From the NCBI RefSeq assembly GCF_001955715.1, contig NZ_CP019239.1, forward strand, positions 2,294,001 to 2,358,000: a stretch of 64,000 bases of DNA. Reading direction: 5' to 3'. The DNA comes from Rhodoferax saidenbachensis. Lineage in GTDB: Bacteria; Pseudomonadota; Gammaproteobacteria; Burkholderiales; Burkholderiaceae_C. The position numbers were made by a program, and so were the translations under genes. The notes beneath the pieces were generated by a model, which was not told the origin of the DNA, did no database searches, and saw nothing but the letters and a program-made list of their open reading frames with translations. Positions 8,461 through 17,308 of this stretch are shown here, one piece after another. Position 1 is the first letter of the stretch. Every line of letters begins with the position of its first letter.

Positions 8461-8485
8461 TTTCGACAGGCTCAACGCGAACGGA
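8461..8485 (+). repeat. Single arm of the TTCGACAGGCTCA repeat
   Basis: TTTCGACAGGCTCAACGCG then AACGGA matches one arm of the perfect 24-bp hairpin at 26806-26856 apart from a few bases. Such elements are widespread in proteobacterial intergenic DNA. The partner arm is missing here. Confidence 0.6.
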
Positions 8486-8516
8486 CGTATTCAACAACGC
8501 CCTAAACACCTCACAT

Positions 8517-8575
8517 GCTATTCATTCAATAGCTGCTTGCGCACTCCCCATGCGGGCTAGAGTCTAATTTAGCAC
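8517..8575 (+). repeat. Comamonadaceae intergenic repeat, copy 4
   Basis: GCTATTCATTCAATAGCTGC, TTGCGCA, GCGGGCTAGAG and TAATTTAGC blocks. It abuts the 3' end of the minus-strand regulator gene. Confidence 0.76.
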
Positions 8576-9583
8576 CTAAACTCCAGCAGACTGCGGCCGC
8601 CCAAAGGTGGCGCGGTAGTCGCGCGGCGACAGGCCCAGTTGCTGCTGGAAGTGGTGGCGCAGCGCCTGCAAGCTGCCCAGGCCCACTTCGGTGGCGATGC
8701 GCTCCACCGACAGCGCGCTGCCCTCCAGCAAGCGCTTGGCGTGTTCCATGCGTTCGGCGGTCACCCACTGGCCCGGTGACTGGCCCGTGAGCTCTACAAA
8801 GCGGCGCAGAAAGGTGCGTGGGCTCATGGCCACATGGCTAGCCATCTGGTCCACCGTCCACGGCGCCTGCAGGTCGGCGCGCACCTGGTCCAGCAACTGC
8901 ACCAGGCGCTGGTCGCCATCGGCAGGGACCGGCCGCTCGATGAACTGCGCCTGCCCACCGCTGCGGTGCGGCGGCATGACCAGGCGGCGCGCCACGCTGT
9001 TGGCAGCCTCCACACCAAAGTCGCCGCGCACGATGTGCAGCATCAAATCAATCCCGGCTGCACTGCCGGCCGAGGTAAAAACGCGGTCACCCTCTGCATA
9101 CAACACGCTCGCATCCACGTCGATGCTGGGGTGCGCCGCTTGCAGGGCCTTGGCATAACGCCAGTGGGTGGCCGCGCGGCGGCCGTCCAGCAGGCCGGTG
9201 GCGGCCAGCACAAAGGCGCCGGAGCAGATGGACGCCAGGCGCGCACCACGCGCCCAGGCCTTGCGCAGGCGCTGCACCAGTTCGTCCGGCACCGGCACGT
9301 GCACGCCCTTCCACCCCGCCATGACGATCAAATCCGCCTGCTCCAACAGGTCCGCCCCGCCATCCGCCGTCACGCGCAGCCCGCCGTGCGCGCGCAGCGG
9401 GCCGGGCTCTATCGCGGCGCTGGCAAAGCGGTACCAGCCTGGCCCCATCTCGGGCCTGGAGAGGCCGAACACCTCGGCCACGATGGAAAACTCAAACGTG
9501 CACAGCCCGTCGTACACCGGGGCGACGACCAGTGGCCCGGTGGTGGCATGAGCAGAAGCGACAGTTGGCGTGATTTTTGTCAT
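8576..9583 (-). CDS. ftrA: GlxA-family AraC-type regulator (FtrA-like)
   Basis: 335-residue transcription factor. The N-terminal half (about residues 15-185) is a DJ-1/PfpI amidotransferase-like sensor domain with the nucleophile-elbow sequence ASICSGAFVLA. The C-terminal half (about 215-325) is a double helix-turn-helix AraC domain with MSPRTFLRRFVELTGQSPG and the second motif around GLGSLQALRHHFQQQLGLSP. FtrA-annotated proteins of this layout in Burkholderiales sit opposite a rhodanese gene, as here (78-bp divergent gap). Regulation of the rhodanese is therefore likely. The effector is unknown. Confidence 0.85.
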   Translation of the reverse strand: MTKITPTVASAHATTGPLVVAPVYDGLCTFEFSIVAEVFGLSRPEMGPGWYRFASAAIEPGPLRAHGGLRVTADGGADLLEQADLIVMAGWKGVHVPVPDELVQRLRKAWARGARLASICSGAFVLAATGLLDGRRAATHWRYAKALQAAHPSIDVDASVLYAEGDRVFTSAGSAAGIDLMLHIVRGDFGVEAANSVARRLVMPPHRSGGQAQFIERPVPADGDQRLVQLLDQVRADLQAPWTVDQMASHVAMSPRTFLRRFVELTGQSPGQWVTAERMEHAKRLLEGSALSVERIATEVGLGSLQALRHHFQQQLGLSPRDYRATFGRPQSAGV

Positions 9584-9661
9584 AAATGTCTTTTACGCCA
9601 ATTGTAGAAAAAGTGCCACCCCAGCACCATCAAGGCTTCTGTAACCCCATGGAGAAATTGG

Positions 9662-10066
9662 ATGCCTACCAGCGTGACCGCCATCCCCGCCGCCCCTTCG
9701 GCCATTGCCGAGGAACACTTTGCCGCCGAGTTCACTTTTGAGGCCGACTGCTGGGACACCCACGACGCGCTGGCCAGCGGTGCCGACTTTGTGTTGCTGG
9801 ACGTGCGGCCCGCCGAGCAGTTTGCGCGTGGCCATGTGCCCGGCGCCATCCACTTGCCGCACGGCAAGATCGTCGCCAGCAAGATGGCCCAGTGGCCGGC
9901 CGACACGCTGTTTGTGACCTACTGCGCCGGGCCGCACTGCAACGGCGCGGCACGTGGCGCGCTGCGCCTGGCCCGGCTGGGGCGGCCGGTGAAGATCATG
10001 GCCGGTGGCATCACCGGCTGGGTGGACGAAGGGTTTGCGCTGGAGACCGGGATGCCCGGCAACTAG
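9662..10066 (+). CDS. Rhodanese-domain protein
   Basis: 134-residue single-domain rhodanese. The substrate-entry motif DVRPAEQFARGHVPGA is at about 47-61, and the active-site loop CAGPHCNGA begins with Cys88, which would carry the persulfide. GGITGWVDEGF closes the fold. Such enzymes move sulfane sulfur to thiol acceptors or cyanide. No export signal is seen, so it should be cytoplasmic. Divergent from the FtrA-like regulator, which probably controls it. Confidence 0.88.
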   Translation: MPTSVTAIPAAPSAIAEEHFAAEFTFEADCWDTHDALASGADFVLLDVRPAEQFARGHVPGAIHLPHGKIVASKMAQWPADTLFVTYCAGPHCNGAARGALRLARLGRPVKIMAGGITGWVDEGFALETGMPGN

Positions 10067-10154
10067 ACCCGTGCGACAGGCCTACCCGCTGCCGACGCGC
10101 CGGGCCACCAGCGGGCCCCGGTCGAATTCGGGCCTGCATGGTGGCAGGCAGTGA

Positions 10155-11150
10155 TCAAGCGCCGTCGGGCTTGATCTCGGCGCGGGCTATGACCGGCTTC
10201 CAGCGTGCCTGCTCGCTCTTGATGAAGGCACCGAACTCGGTACCCGTATTGCCAACCGCCAGCGCCATCTCGTGGCCCAACTTTTCCTTGACGACACTGC
10301 CGCGCGCAGCCTTGATCGCTTCTGCTTCGAACTTGGCCGCATTGGCCTTGGGCCATTTGCTGGGGACCATCAACCCGTACCACTGCGTCATCTCAAATCC
10401 CTTGTAGCCCTGTTCAGCGACCGTGGGGACATCGGGCATGTCCGGCAGACGCTGTGCCGTGCCGGTTGCAATACAACGGAGTTTTCCGGCCTTGATAAAA
10501 GGCAGCAGCGCTGGCGCGCCCACGGATGCAGCCTGCAGTCGACCTGCCATCAGGTCGGTCAGCATGGGGCCGGTTCCGCGATAAGGAACGTGCAGGACGA
10601 AAGTGTCGCTGACCATTTTCAGGTACTCAAAAGCCAGATGCCCTGCACTTCCATTGCCGGCAGAACCGTAGTTCAGTTGGCCGGGTTTGCTTTTGGCGTA
10701 GGCGACAAACTCCTTGAGATTTTTCACGGGCAGATCGGGGTGCACGACGTACAGGCTCGGTACTTTGGAGACCAGTGTGATCGGTACAAAATCCCGGTTC
10801 ACGTCATAAGGTAGCTTCGCGAAAATGTAGGGGTTGACTGCCAAGGTCCCGATGTGGCCGAGTATCAGCGTGTGGTCATCGGTGCTGTTTGCGACTTCCT
10901 GCATGGCGATATTGCCTGCTGCACCGGGCTTGTTTTCCACAAAGACGTTCTGCCCGATGGTCTTGGCCATTTCTCCAGCCACGGCCCGGGCCACGATCTC
11001 GGAACTGCCACCAGGTGCGAACGGCACCACAAGGCGGATAGGTTTGGTAGGCCAAGCCGCCTGCGCGCGGGCCTGTGGCAGCCACAGGCTGGAAGCGGTG
11101 GCTGCACCAGCGGCGAGCAGGCTGCGGCGGTTGAAGTGCGATGGAATCAT
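10155..11150 (-). CDS. Bug-family (TctC-like) periplasmic solute-binding protein
   Basis: 331 residues. The N-terminus NRRSLLAAGAATASSLWL has a twin-arginine motif, suggesting Tat export, with cleavage near ARAQA. Family blocks are PIRLVVPFAPGGSSEIVAR, VENKPGAAGNIA and the GLMVPSKWPK region. Bug proteins bind carboxylates or other small organics, usually for a TctA/TctB transporter. No such membrane subunits are in the window. It is divergent from the response regulator at 11253, which belongs to a TctDE-like system, so it is a likely target of that system. Confidence 0.9.
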   Translation of the reverse strand: MIPSHFNRRSLLAAGAATASSLWLPQARAQAAWPTKPIRLVVPFAPGGSSEIVARAVAGEMAKTIGQNVFVENKPGAAGNIAMQEVANSTDDHTLILGHIGTLAVNPYIFAKLPYDVNRDFVPITLVSKVPSLYVVHPDLPVKNLKEFVAYAKSKPGQLNYGSAGNGSAGHLAFEYLKMVSDTFVLHVPYRGTGPMLTDLMAGRLQAASVGAPALLPFIKAGKLRCIATGTAQRLPDMPDVPTVAEQGYKGFEMTQWYGLMVPSKWPKANAAKFEAEAIKAARGSVVKEKLGHEMALAVGNTGTEFGAFIKSEQARWKPVIARAEIKPDGA

Positions 11151-11252
11151 GGTGTGTCTCCTTGTTATTTCGGACCAGAAGCCTATGGTGCCGCGGGCAA
11201 CCTAACAATTGCCTTTCAAACCCACTGTTCCTTCGGCGGGATAATCTGCGGC

Positions 11253-11927
11253 ATGCGAATCCTGCTGGCTGAAGATGAACACGCCCTGGGCGAATGGCTG
11301 ACCAAGGCACTTGAGCAGAGCGGCTATCGGGTGGATTGGCGCGATGACGGGCATCTCGTGGAGCGCGCGCTGGTGGATCACGATTACGACGCAGTGGTGC
11401 TCGATCTCGGATTGCCGGGGCGCAGCGGCAACGACATTCTGCGGCGGCTGCGCGCACAGGACAAAAGGCTTCCGGTTCTGGTCCTGACAGCGCGCGACTC
11501 ACTCACTGAACGGGTCAGCACCTTGAATGAAGGGGCCGATGACTTTCTGGCCAAACCGTTTGCGCTGGCTGAGTTGGAGGCCCGTCTGACCGCCTTGGTG
11601 CGCCGTGCCCGGGGCAACGAGCATCCGCGATTCGCGTGTGGCCCGCTGCAGTTTGATACGGTATCTCGCCATTTCACGCTGGGTTCGGAAAATCTCCCGC
11701 TGTCGCCACGCGAGCACGCATTGCTCAAGGCACTGATCCAGCGCAGTGGCGAGCCCTTGTCCCGCCAGCAGGTCATGGACCGTGTGTTCAGCGACGAGGA
11801 GGACGTGCAGCCCAGCGTGATGGACGTCCTGGTGCACCGGCTGCGCAAGCGGCTTGAACACAGTGGTGTTCGTATTCAGACTTACCGAGGCTTGGGATAT
11901 GTTCTCGAACTGGATTCGCCGGGCTAG
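11253..11927 (+). CDS. OmpR-family response regulator (TctD-like)
   Basis: 224 residues. The receiver domain (1-115) has the phospho-acceptor Asp in VVLDLGLPG, acidic pocket EDE at 7-9, and Lys in LAKPF. The winged-helix DNA-binding domain (about 125-220) ends with VHRLRKRLEHSG and TYRGLGYVL. It overlaps the kinase gene by 29 bp, indicating translational coupling. By analogy with TctD/BctD it probably activates genes for carboxylate uptake when the kinase or a liganded Bug protein signals. The start MRILLAEDE is standard for the family. Confidence 0.92.
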   Translation: MRILLAEDEHALGEWLTKALEQSGYRVDWRDDGHLVERALVDHDYDAVVLDLGLPGRSGNDILRRLRAQDKRLPVLVLTARDSLTERVSTLNEGADDFLAKPFALAELEARLTALVRRARGNEHPRFACGPLQFDTVSRHFTLGSENLPLSPREHALLKALIQRSGEPLSRQQVMDRVFSDEEDVQPSVMDVLVHRLRKRLEHSGVRIQTYRGLGYVLELDSPG

Positions 11928-13287
11928 CATCAGGGTCAGGTTGCTGGCCCTGTTGTTGCCTACGATGGCCTTGGTAACGGTCGTCAGTCTGTGGCTAACC
12001 CGCGCCGACGCGATTGCTTCGGCCAATGCCGCCTATGACCGTTCTTTGCTCGGGGCCATCAAGGCGCTCGATTTGAATGTTTCCACCGCCTCGGGCGGGC
12101 TATCGGTCGAGCTGCCCTACCGTCTTTTTGAATTCTTCCAGCTCACGGCAACAGGCAACGTCTATTTCCGGGTGGCCACCGCAGACAGTCTGGTGGAAAT
12201 AGGCAGCCCGGACCTGCCAAAGCCGCCGTCCCCATTGCGCACCGGCGTTCCCACTTTCTACGACGCCACCTACTTTGGAGAGTCCGTCCGCGTGGGTGCC
12301 TTCATGCGGCCACTGGAGCAGTCCTTGACTGGCAGCAACGATGCGCAACTGGTCATTCAAGTCGCGGAGAGCACTGCATCGCGCGAGCAGTTCACGGCAG
12401 TTTTTGTGAACCGTGCAGCGCTGCGGGATCTACTGCTGCTGGCCTTGATAGGGGCGTCCGTGGTGATTGCGCTGACGGTGGCGCTGCGGCCGATTACGCG
12501 CCTGGCGGTCCAGACAAAGGCGCGCGGGCCAGATGATTTGCGACCGCTTCAAGCGGAAGGCTTGCCCGAGGACATACGGCCCCTGGTGGACGCCATCAAC
12601 CAGCAACTGGAAAGAACCAACCGCCTGGTGATCGAACGCCGAGGGTTCATCGACGACGCATCACACCAACTGCGCACGCCCCTGACTGTTTTGCGTGCCC
12701 AGCTTGACTACGTTCTGCGCGAACCAGACCCTGAACAGCGCCAGGCCGCGCTCGAAGCTTTGTCCGAGGAAATGGGCAACACGATTCGCGCCACCAACCA
12801 GCTCCTGACCTTGGCGCGCACCGATGCTGCCGATCCACAATGGGAACGGTTTGATCTCGGGGATTTGGCACGGGAGGTCGCGCTGGAGCTGTTGCCCCTG
12901 GCCCGCGCGCGCGGTGTCGATTTGGGCGTCAACGAGCAATCCGAACCTCTGGAGGCGCATGGCGACCGGGGAATGCTGCAACACGCGCTGATCAACATCG
13001 CACACAACGCCATCCAGCACGGGCTTCCCCAAGGCGTGGTCACGCTACACGTGGCTGCCGACAGGCTTGGCTTTAGCCTTCAGGTCATCGACAACGGCCC
13101 GGGCATGGACCCGGTGGTATTGAACCGCTTGGGACAGCGATTTGTGAAAAGCAGGGGCAGCCGTGGCTCCGGGCTGGGGCTCGCGATTGCGCATGCCGTG
13201 ATTGAACGCCACGCAGGGCGCCTGCGCGTGGAGCCCGCCCAGAATGCCACGGGCTGCTGTGTGGCCCTATGGTGGCCCCGCGTATGA
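11899..13287 (+). CDS. Sensor histidine kinase (TctE-like)
   Basis: 462 residues. A first membrane helix at about 14-33, a periplasmic sensor region of 2CSK_N type up to about 170, and a second helix at about 178-198 are followed by a HAMP-like segment. The phospho-acceptor box is DASHQLRTPLTVLRAQ. The ATPase domain has the N-box (HALINIAHNAIQHG), DNGPGMD and GSGLGLAIAHAV. The start MFSNWIRRAS is chosen because it precedes the first helix; an upstream frame-open ATG would lie deep in the regulator gene. It overlaps the next gene by ATGA, so RR, kinase and Bug genes form one coupled operon. Confidence 0.92.
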   Translation: MFSNWIRRASIRVRLLALLLPTMALVTVVSLWLTRADAIASANAAYDRSLLGAIKALDLNVSTASGGLSVELPYRLFEFFQLTATGNVYFRVATADSLVEIGSPDLPKPPSPLRTGVPTFYDATYFGESVRVGAFMRPLEQSLTGSNDAQLVIQVAESTASREQFTAVFVNRAALRDLLLLALIGASVVIALTVALRPITRLAVQTKARGPDDLRPLQAEGLPEDIRPLVDAINQQLERTNRLVIERRGFIDDASHQLRTPLTVLRAQLDYVLREPDPEQRQAALEALSEEMGNTIRATNQLLTLARTDAADPQWERFDLGDLAREVALELLPLARARGVDLGVNEQSEPLEAHGDRGMLQHALINIAHNAIQHGLPQGVVTLHVAADRLGFSLQVIDNGPGMDPVVLNRLGQRFVKSRGSRGSGLGLAIAHAVIERHAGRLRVEPAQNATGCCVALWWPRV

Positions 13288-14246
13288 AACGTCTGTTCAT
13301 TCTGCTGAGTTTGGCGGTCGCTGTGGCGCACGCGGGTGGGCTGGACGGCGCGCGCTGCATCGCTCCCGCCAAGCCCGGTGGTGGTTTTGATCTGACCTGC
13401 CAATTGGCCCAGTCTGCTTTGCAGGAGGCCGGCCTCACCCAAGTCCCGCTGTCCATCCAGTACCAACCTGGCGGAATAGGCGCCTTGGCTTTCAAAAACG
13501 CCGTGACGCAACGGCCCACCGATGCGCGGACTGTCGTCGCCTTTTCCTCGGGTTCGCTGCTCAATCTGGCACAAGGCCGGTTTGGTCCCTACACGTCGCG
13601 CGACGTGCATTGGATTGCCAGCCTGGGCCTGGACTACGGTGTGATTGCTGTCAGGCAGGACGCCCCCTACAAGACATTGACCCAACTGGTCAATGCACTG
13701 AAGGAATCGCCCAATCGCATTGTCTTTGGCGCTGGCGGGTCGATTGGCAGCCAGGACTGGATGAAAGCTGCGCTATTGGCCCGGGCCGCTGGCGTGAGCC
13801 ATAAAGTCATGCGCTTTGTGGCATTTGAAGGCGGTGGAGAAGCATTGACGGCGTTGCGTGGAGACCATGTACAAGCGCTGGCCGGAGACACTGCCGAAGT
13901 CGCACGACAAATGGACCAGGGTGCCAAAGTCCGGGTTCTGGCTGTGCTGGCGGCGGAGCGTTTGCCGGGCCGTTGGGCGCAGACGCCCACAGCCAGAGAG
14001 CAGGGTTTTGATATCCGATGGCCCATTGTTCGTGGCTTATACGTCGGCCCCGGAGTCAACGCCAAAGACCGAACCATGTGGGTGGACGCGCTCACCCGTG
14101 CGATGGCGCATCCCTCCCTGCCGGGCGAACTGGCCCGCACCGGATTTCAACCCGCATGGGTAACCGGCGCGGAACTGGAGACCTTGATCAACAAACAGAT
14201 GCTGGAGTACCGCCAGTTGGCCATCGAGTTTGGCGTTTCCCGCTGA
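13284..14246 (+). CDS. Bug-family periplasmic binding protein coupled to the two-component system
   Basis: 320 residues with a short Sec signal peptide (KRLFILLSLAVAVAHA). Family features are CIAPAKPGGGFDLTCQLAQS at the N-terminal lobe, IQYQPGGIGALAF, and AGGSIGSQDW. The ATG overlaps the kinase stop (ATGA at 13284-13287), fixing the start and showing translational coupling. The usual Bug segment P-x-K-P-I-R is replaced by GGLDGARCIAPAKPGG, a variant seen in kinase-linked members. Its likely job is to present the ligand to the kinase as well as, or instead of, feeding a transporter; that is inference. Confidence 0.9.
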   Translation: MKRLFILLSLAVAVAHAGGLDGARCIAPAKPGGGFDLTCQLAQSALQEAGLTQVPLSIQYQPGGIGALAFKNAVTQRPTDARTVVAFSSGSLLNLAQGRFGPYTSRDVHWIASLGLDYGVIAVRQDAPYKTLTQLVNALKESPNRIVFGAGGSIGSQDWMKAALLARAAGVSHKVMRFVAFEGGGEALTALRGDHVQALAGDTAEVARQMDQGAKVRVLAVLAAERLPGRWAQTPTAREQGFDIRWPIVRGLYVGPGVNAKDRTMWVDALTRAMAHPSLPGELARTGFQPAWVTGAELETLINKQMLEYRQLAIEFGVSR

Positions 14247-14300
14247 GTCTGGGCGTGGATGCCAGGTCCGCCCGACGCAAGCGGCGGCTCTCAAAAAGTC

Positions 14301-15242
14301 CTACACCTTTTCCGCAATCGGCGCAGCGCCCAGCCAGTCGCCCGACGCACACAACTCGCCCACCAGATCCAGCATCAGGCGCGCCACCGCCTGTGATGCG
14401 GCCGAGCCCGGGATATGGCCCGACGTGCACAGCGCCAGCACCCGCTCCAGCGGCGGACGCCCGACCCGGGTGGCTACCAAAAGGCCCTGGTCAATCTCCT
14501 GCTTGAACGGCATCAGCGGCAACAAAGTACGCCCCAAGCCCGCGAGCAAGGTGGTGCGCAGGATGCTGATGGAGCTGATGTCGGCATACACCTGGGGCGG
14601 GGCCAGCCCGGCTTGCAAAGCTGCGTCTTCAATGATGGGGCGCACGCCATGCGGGTTGGCTGGCAGGATCAGCGGCATGGCCAGCACCTGCTTGAGCGTG
14701 ATAGTGGCAGCGCGTTTTGGGGCGCCCTGCGCGGGCTCAATCAGGACCATCTGCTCGCGCAGAAACGGCACCGACGCAAACTCTGACAGATGGCCGTCGT
14801 CAAACAAGACGGCCAGGTTGATCTGGCCGGTGCGCAATTGTTTGGTGAGGTTGCCGGTCAGTTCCTCCGTCAGTTCCAGTTGCACCTTGGGAAACCGCTG
14901 GCGCACCTCGCGCAACAAGGGCAAGGCCAGCGCGTTGGACACACTGTGTGGCAGGCCAAACACCACCTTGCCGCTGGGCTCGTCGCTGCCACTGCGCGCA
15001 CTGGCAATCGCCTCGTCCGCCTGCCGCAGGATGGACACCGCGTGCGGAAAAAACCGCACACCGGCCTCGGTGAGCTCCACGCCTCTGCGCGAGCGGTGAA
15101 ACAGCTGGGCACCCAGCTCGTTCTCCAGTTGCGCAATCTGATGACTCAGGGCCGACTGGGCCACAAACACCCGCTCTGCCGCCTTGGAAAAAGAACTGCA
15201 GTCGGCAATGGCAACAAAGTATTTGAGCTGGCGAAGTTCCAT
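14301..15242 (-). CDS. LysR-family transcriptional regulator
   Basis: 313 residues. The helix-turn-helix at the N-terminus reads LKYFVAIADCSSFSKAAERV then FVAQSALSHQIAQLE, close to the Nac/CynR/CatR-like group. The co-inducer domain spans about 90-300. It is convergent with the Bug gene ending at 14246 and divergent from the thioredoxin-like gene at 15587. Palindromes just upstream of its start (15280-15328) are candidate self-binding sites. The target and ligand are unknown. Confidence 0.88.
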   Translation of the reverse strand: MELRQLKYFVAIADCSSFSKAAERVFVAQSALSHQIAQLENELGAQLFHRSRRGVELTEAGVRFFPHAVSILRQADEAIASARSGSDEPSGKVVFGLPHSVSNALALPLLREVRQRFPKVQLELTEELTGNLTKQLRTGQINLAVLFDDGHLSEFASVPFLREQMVLIEPAQGAPKRAATITLKQVLAMPLILPANPHGVRPIIEDAALQAGLAPPQVYADISSISILRTTLLAGLGRTLLPLMPFKQEIDQGLLVATRVGRPPLERVLALCTSGHIPGSAASQAVARLMLDLVGELCASGDWLGAAPIAEKV

Positions 15243-15279
15243 GGGGCGTCATTCAAAGGAATGCACCATCTTACCCAAT

Positions 15280-15328
15280 CCATCTGTAAACCAGATGGCT
15301 GAATACCAATTTCATATTGGACAGATGG
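15280..15328. promoter_or_regulatory. Cluster of dyads upstream of the LysR gene (candidate operators)
   Basis: Two perfect inverted repeats lie side by side. CCATCTG (15280-15286) pairs with CAGATGG (15292-15298), 5-nt spacer. CCAAT (15306-15310) pairs with ATTGG (15316-15320), 5-nt spacer. ACAGATGG then recurs at 15321-15328. LysR proteins bind such dyads, typically next to their own promoter. The rest of the 15243-15586 gap shows no gene. Confidence 0.5.
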
Positions 15329-15586
15329 ATGATGCGCCACTCTAATAGCGCTACCAACTCTGCTGACGATCACTTCCAGGCTACCCGCCAGTAAGCATCC
15401 GCCCACCAGGCCACTGATTGCAGCAGGGGCACTTCTTACCCGGAGTGTTCACGGTTGGTCGCTCACCACGGCGCGCGCTTCAATGTGGGCCGCATAAACG
15501 CGACAGAGCCCCCATCGCTGAACATGTAAGAAAAGGGCCACTCCATCGACCAAAAGATCTGCCCAGCGCTTGTCAGCCCACCCACC

Positions 15587-16105
15587 ATGCCCAAGAAATT
15601 TCTTACTATCGCCCAGTTCCTGGCGGCCACGTTGCTTTGCAGCCCGGGAGCCACATGGGCACAAACCAAAGCCGATGTGCCCTCCGCCGCCCGCTTTGAT
15701 ATGGCGGCCATTCAGGGCAAAACCCTCAGCGGGGAAACACTCTCCAGCACACGTATCCAGGGAAAGGTAACCGTGGTCTTCTACTGGTCAACCGCCTGCA
15801 CGGTGTGTATGAACAGCTTGCCGGAACTGCGTGCCAATGCCGACGGCTGGCGCAACAAGCCTTTTGTCCTGGTCACGGTCAATCTGGACCGCAACGCCGC
15901 AGATTGGCAGGCGTACGAGAAAATAGTGGCGCAAATGCAAGCCCCTTCGCCGGGGCTTATCAGCGTGCGCCCCAGCGAACTTCCCAGCACGCTGGCCCGG
16001 CTACCCCTGGTGTTGCTGGTGGATGCCCAAGGCAAGGTGGTTTCTCGCTACGAAGGGCGGCTGGCGCCCGAGGTGTGGGATGGTGTGGCAGATCTGCTGC
16101 CCTGA
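15587..16105 (+). CDS. Exported thioredoxin-like (TlpA/AhpC-TSA type) protein
   Basis: 172 residues with a signal peptide (KKFLTIAQFLAATLLCSPGA) and likely cleavage before QTKAD. The thioredoxin-like fold shows VTVVFYWSTACTVCMNSLPEL, with the redox pair CTVC near residues 73-76, and a cis-proline context LPLVLLVDAQGKVV. TlpA-type proteins reduce or supply thiols in the periplasm, for example during cytochrome or copper-site maturation. The partner is not evident from neighbours. It is divergent from the LysR gene by 344 bp. Confidence 0.85.
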   Translation: MPKKFLTIAQFLAATLLCSPGATWAQTKADVPSAARFDMAAIQGKTLSGETLSSTRIQGKVTVVFYWSTACTVCMNSLPELRANADGWRNKPFVLVTVNLDRNAADWQAYEKIVAQMQAPSPGLISVRPSELPSTLARLPLVLLVDAQGKVVSRYEGRLAPEVWDGVADLLP

Positions 16106-16162
16106 TGTAACGCGCCGTCGCTGGCGCGCATGTGAACCGCAAAGTGGAAACTGGCGCAGTTT

Positions 16163-16216
16163 GCTATCAAAAAAGAAGCTGCTCGCGCATATTCCATGGG
16201 GGGCGGAGTCAAATCC
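16163..16216 (+). repeat. Comamonadaceae intergenic repeat, copy 5 (interrupted by IS)
   Basis: GCTATCAAAAAAGAAGCTGC, TCGCGCATATTCCAT and GGGCGGAGTCAAAT are the diverged blocks of the repeat. The copy ends exactly where the IS30-family element begins, suggesting the element inserted at its 3' border. Confidence 0.65.
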
Positions 16217-17308
16217 AAGTGCAACACAAGCTGAGTTTATTGGATGGAGTCAGGAGAGTGCTCAAGCTTGGCCAGCCACTGGCCGTACACCTCCAGCGGA
16301 GTCAACCAGCCCAGCGTCTTGCGAGGCCGTCCATTCATCAAGTCAGCAATCCCGTCGAGTTGCTCCTGGCTGTAACCCGACAGGTCTGTCCCCTTTGGCA
16401 GGAACTGTCGTACCAAACCGTTGGTGTTCTCATTGGTGCCACGCTGCCAAGGACTGTGCGGATCACAGAAATACACGGCAACCCCGGTGTTGGCTGTCAA
16501 TTGCGCATGGTGAGCCATCTCACGCCCCCGGTCATAAGTCAGTGTTTGGCGCATAGGCTTGGCAATACCGTTGAGCTTGTCCGTAAACGCTTGCAGCACG
16601 TGGGCTGCAGTGGCTGGGTTGGGATGCGGCAGCTTTACCAACATCAGGAGCCGGGTGCTGCGCTCTACCAGGGTGCCCACAGCACTGAGGTTGCCTGCTC
16701 CTTTGATCAAGTCACCTTCCCAGTGACCAGGGAACAGTCGATCCTCAACCTGCGGGGGACGTACATGGATGCTCAAGAGATCAGCGATCTGACCGCGGCG
16801 GTCTTCGCCACGTGAACGGGGCCAGCGCTTGGTGCGGGCCAGACGCAAACAGGCAATGAGCTCGCGGCGCAGCTCACCCCGGGGTTGGGCGTAGATGACG
16901 TTGTAGATGGTTTCGTGAGAGACGCGTTGGTGCGCCTCATGCGGATGCAGTGTAGCTAGGCGAGAGGCAATTTGCTGGGGTGACCAACGCAGTTGCAATA
17001 AGGCGTGCACAGAGGCGAAGAGGGCATTGCCCGCCACCAGCTTCGGGGGCGGTCTGCTGTGGCGACGCCTGCGCACAAAGCGCTGTTGTGCGAATCGGCA
17101 ACTATAGGCACCAGCACCGCTGTTTCGGTTGATCTCACGACTCACCGTGGAGGGGGCACGACCCAGTACTCGGGCTACCGCCCGGATACTCAATCCGAGC
17201 TCAAGGCATACAGCAATGGTCTGGCGCTCTTTGTAATCGAGCTGTTTGTACTCTTGGTTCAGTTTCATGGACACACCTTATTGAAGTTTCAATCGGTGTG
17301 TTGCACTT
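16217..17308 (-). mobile_element. IS30-family insertion sequence (about 1.09 kb)
   Basis: The transposase gene is bracketed by terminal inverted repeats: AAGTGCAACACA at 16217-16228 and its complement TGTGTTGCACTT at 17297-17308, 12 bp perfect, with weaker similarity further in. The size and a single transposase frame fit IS30. I could not identify a convincing target-site duplication, so the exact outer ends may shift by 1-3 bp. Confidence 0.85.
16237..17274 (-). CDS. IS30-family transposase
   Basis: 345 residues, full length for the family. The N-terminal helix-turn-helix (SIRAVARVLGRAPSTVSREI) is followed by the DDE catalytic core: Asp in GHWEGDLIKG, Asp in LTYDRGREM, and Glu in TNENTNGLVRQFLPKG. 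No frameshift or internal stop is seen, so the element is probably active or recently so. It reads toward the left terminal repeat, the usual single-gene arrangement. Confidence 0.95.
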   Translation of the reverse strand: MSMKLNQEYKQLDYKERQTIAVCLELGLSIRAVARVLGRAPSTVSREINRNSGAGAYSCRFAQQRFVRRRRHSRPPPKLVAGNALFASVHALLQLRWSPQQIASRLATLHPHEAHQRVSHETIYNVIYAQPRGELRRELIACLRLARTKRWPRSRGEDRRGQIADLLSIHVRPPQVEDRLFPGHWEGDLIKGAGNLSAVGTLVERSTRLLMLVKLPHPNPATAAHVLQAFTDKLNGIAKPMRQTLTYDRGREMAHHAQLTANTGVAVYFCDPHSPWQRGTNENTNGLVRQFLPKGTDLSGYSQEQLDGIADLMNGRPRKTLGWLTPLEVYGQWLAKLEHSPDSIQ

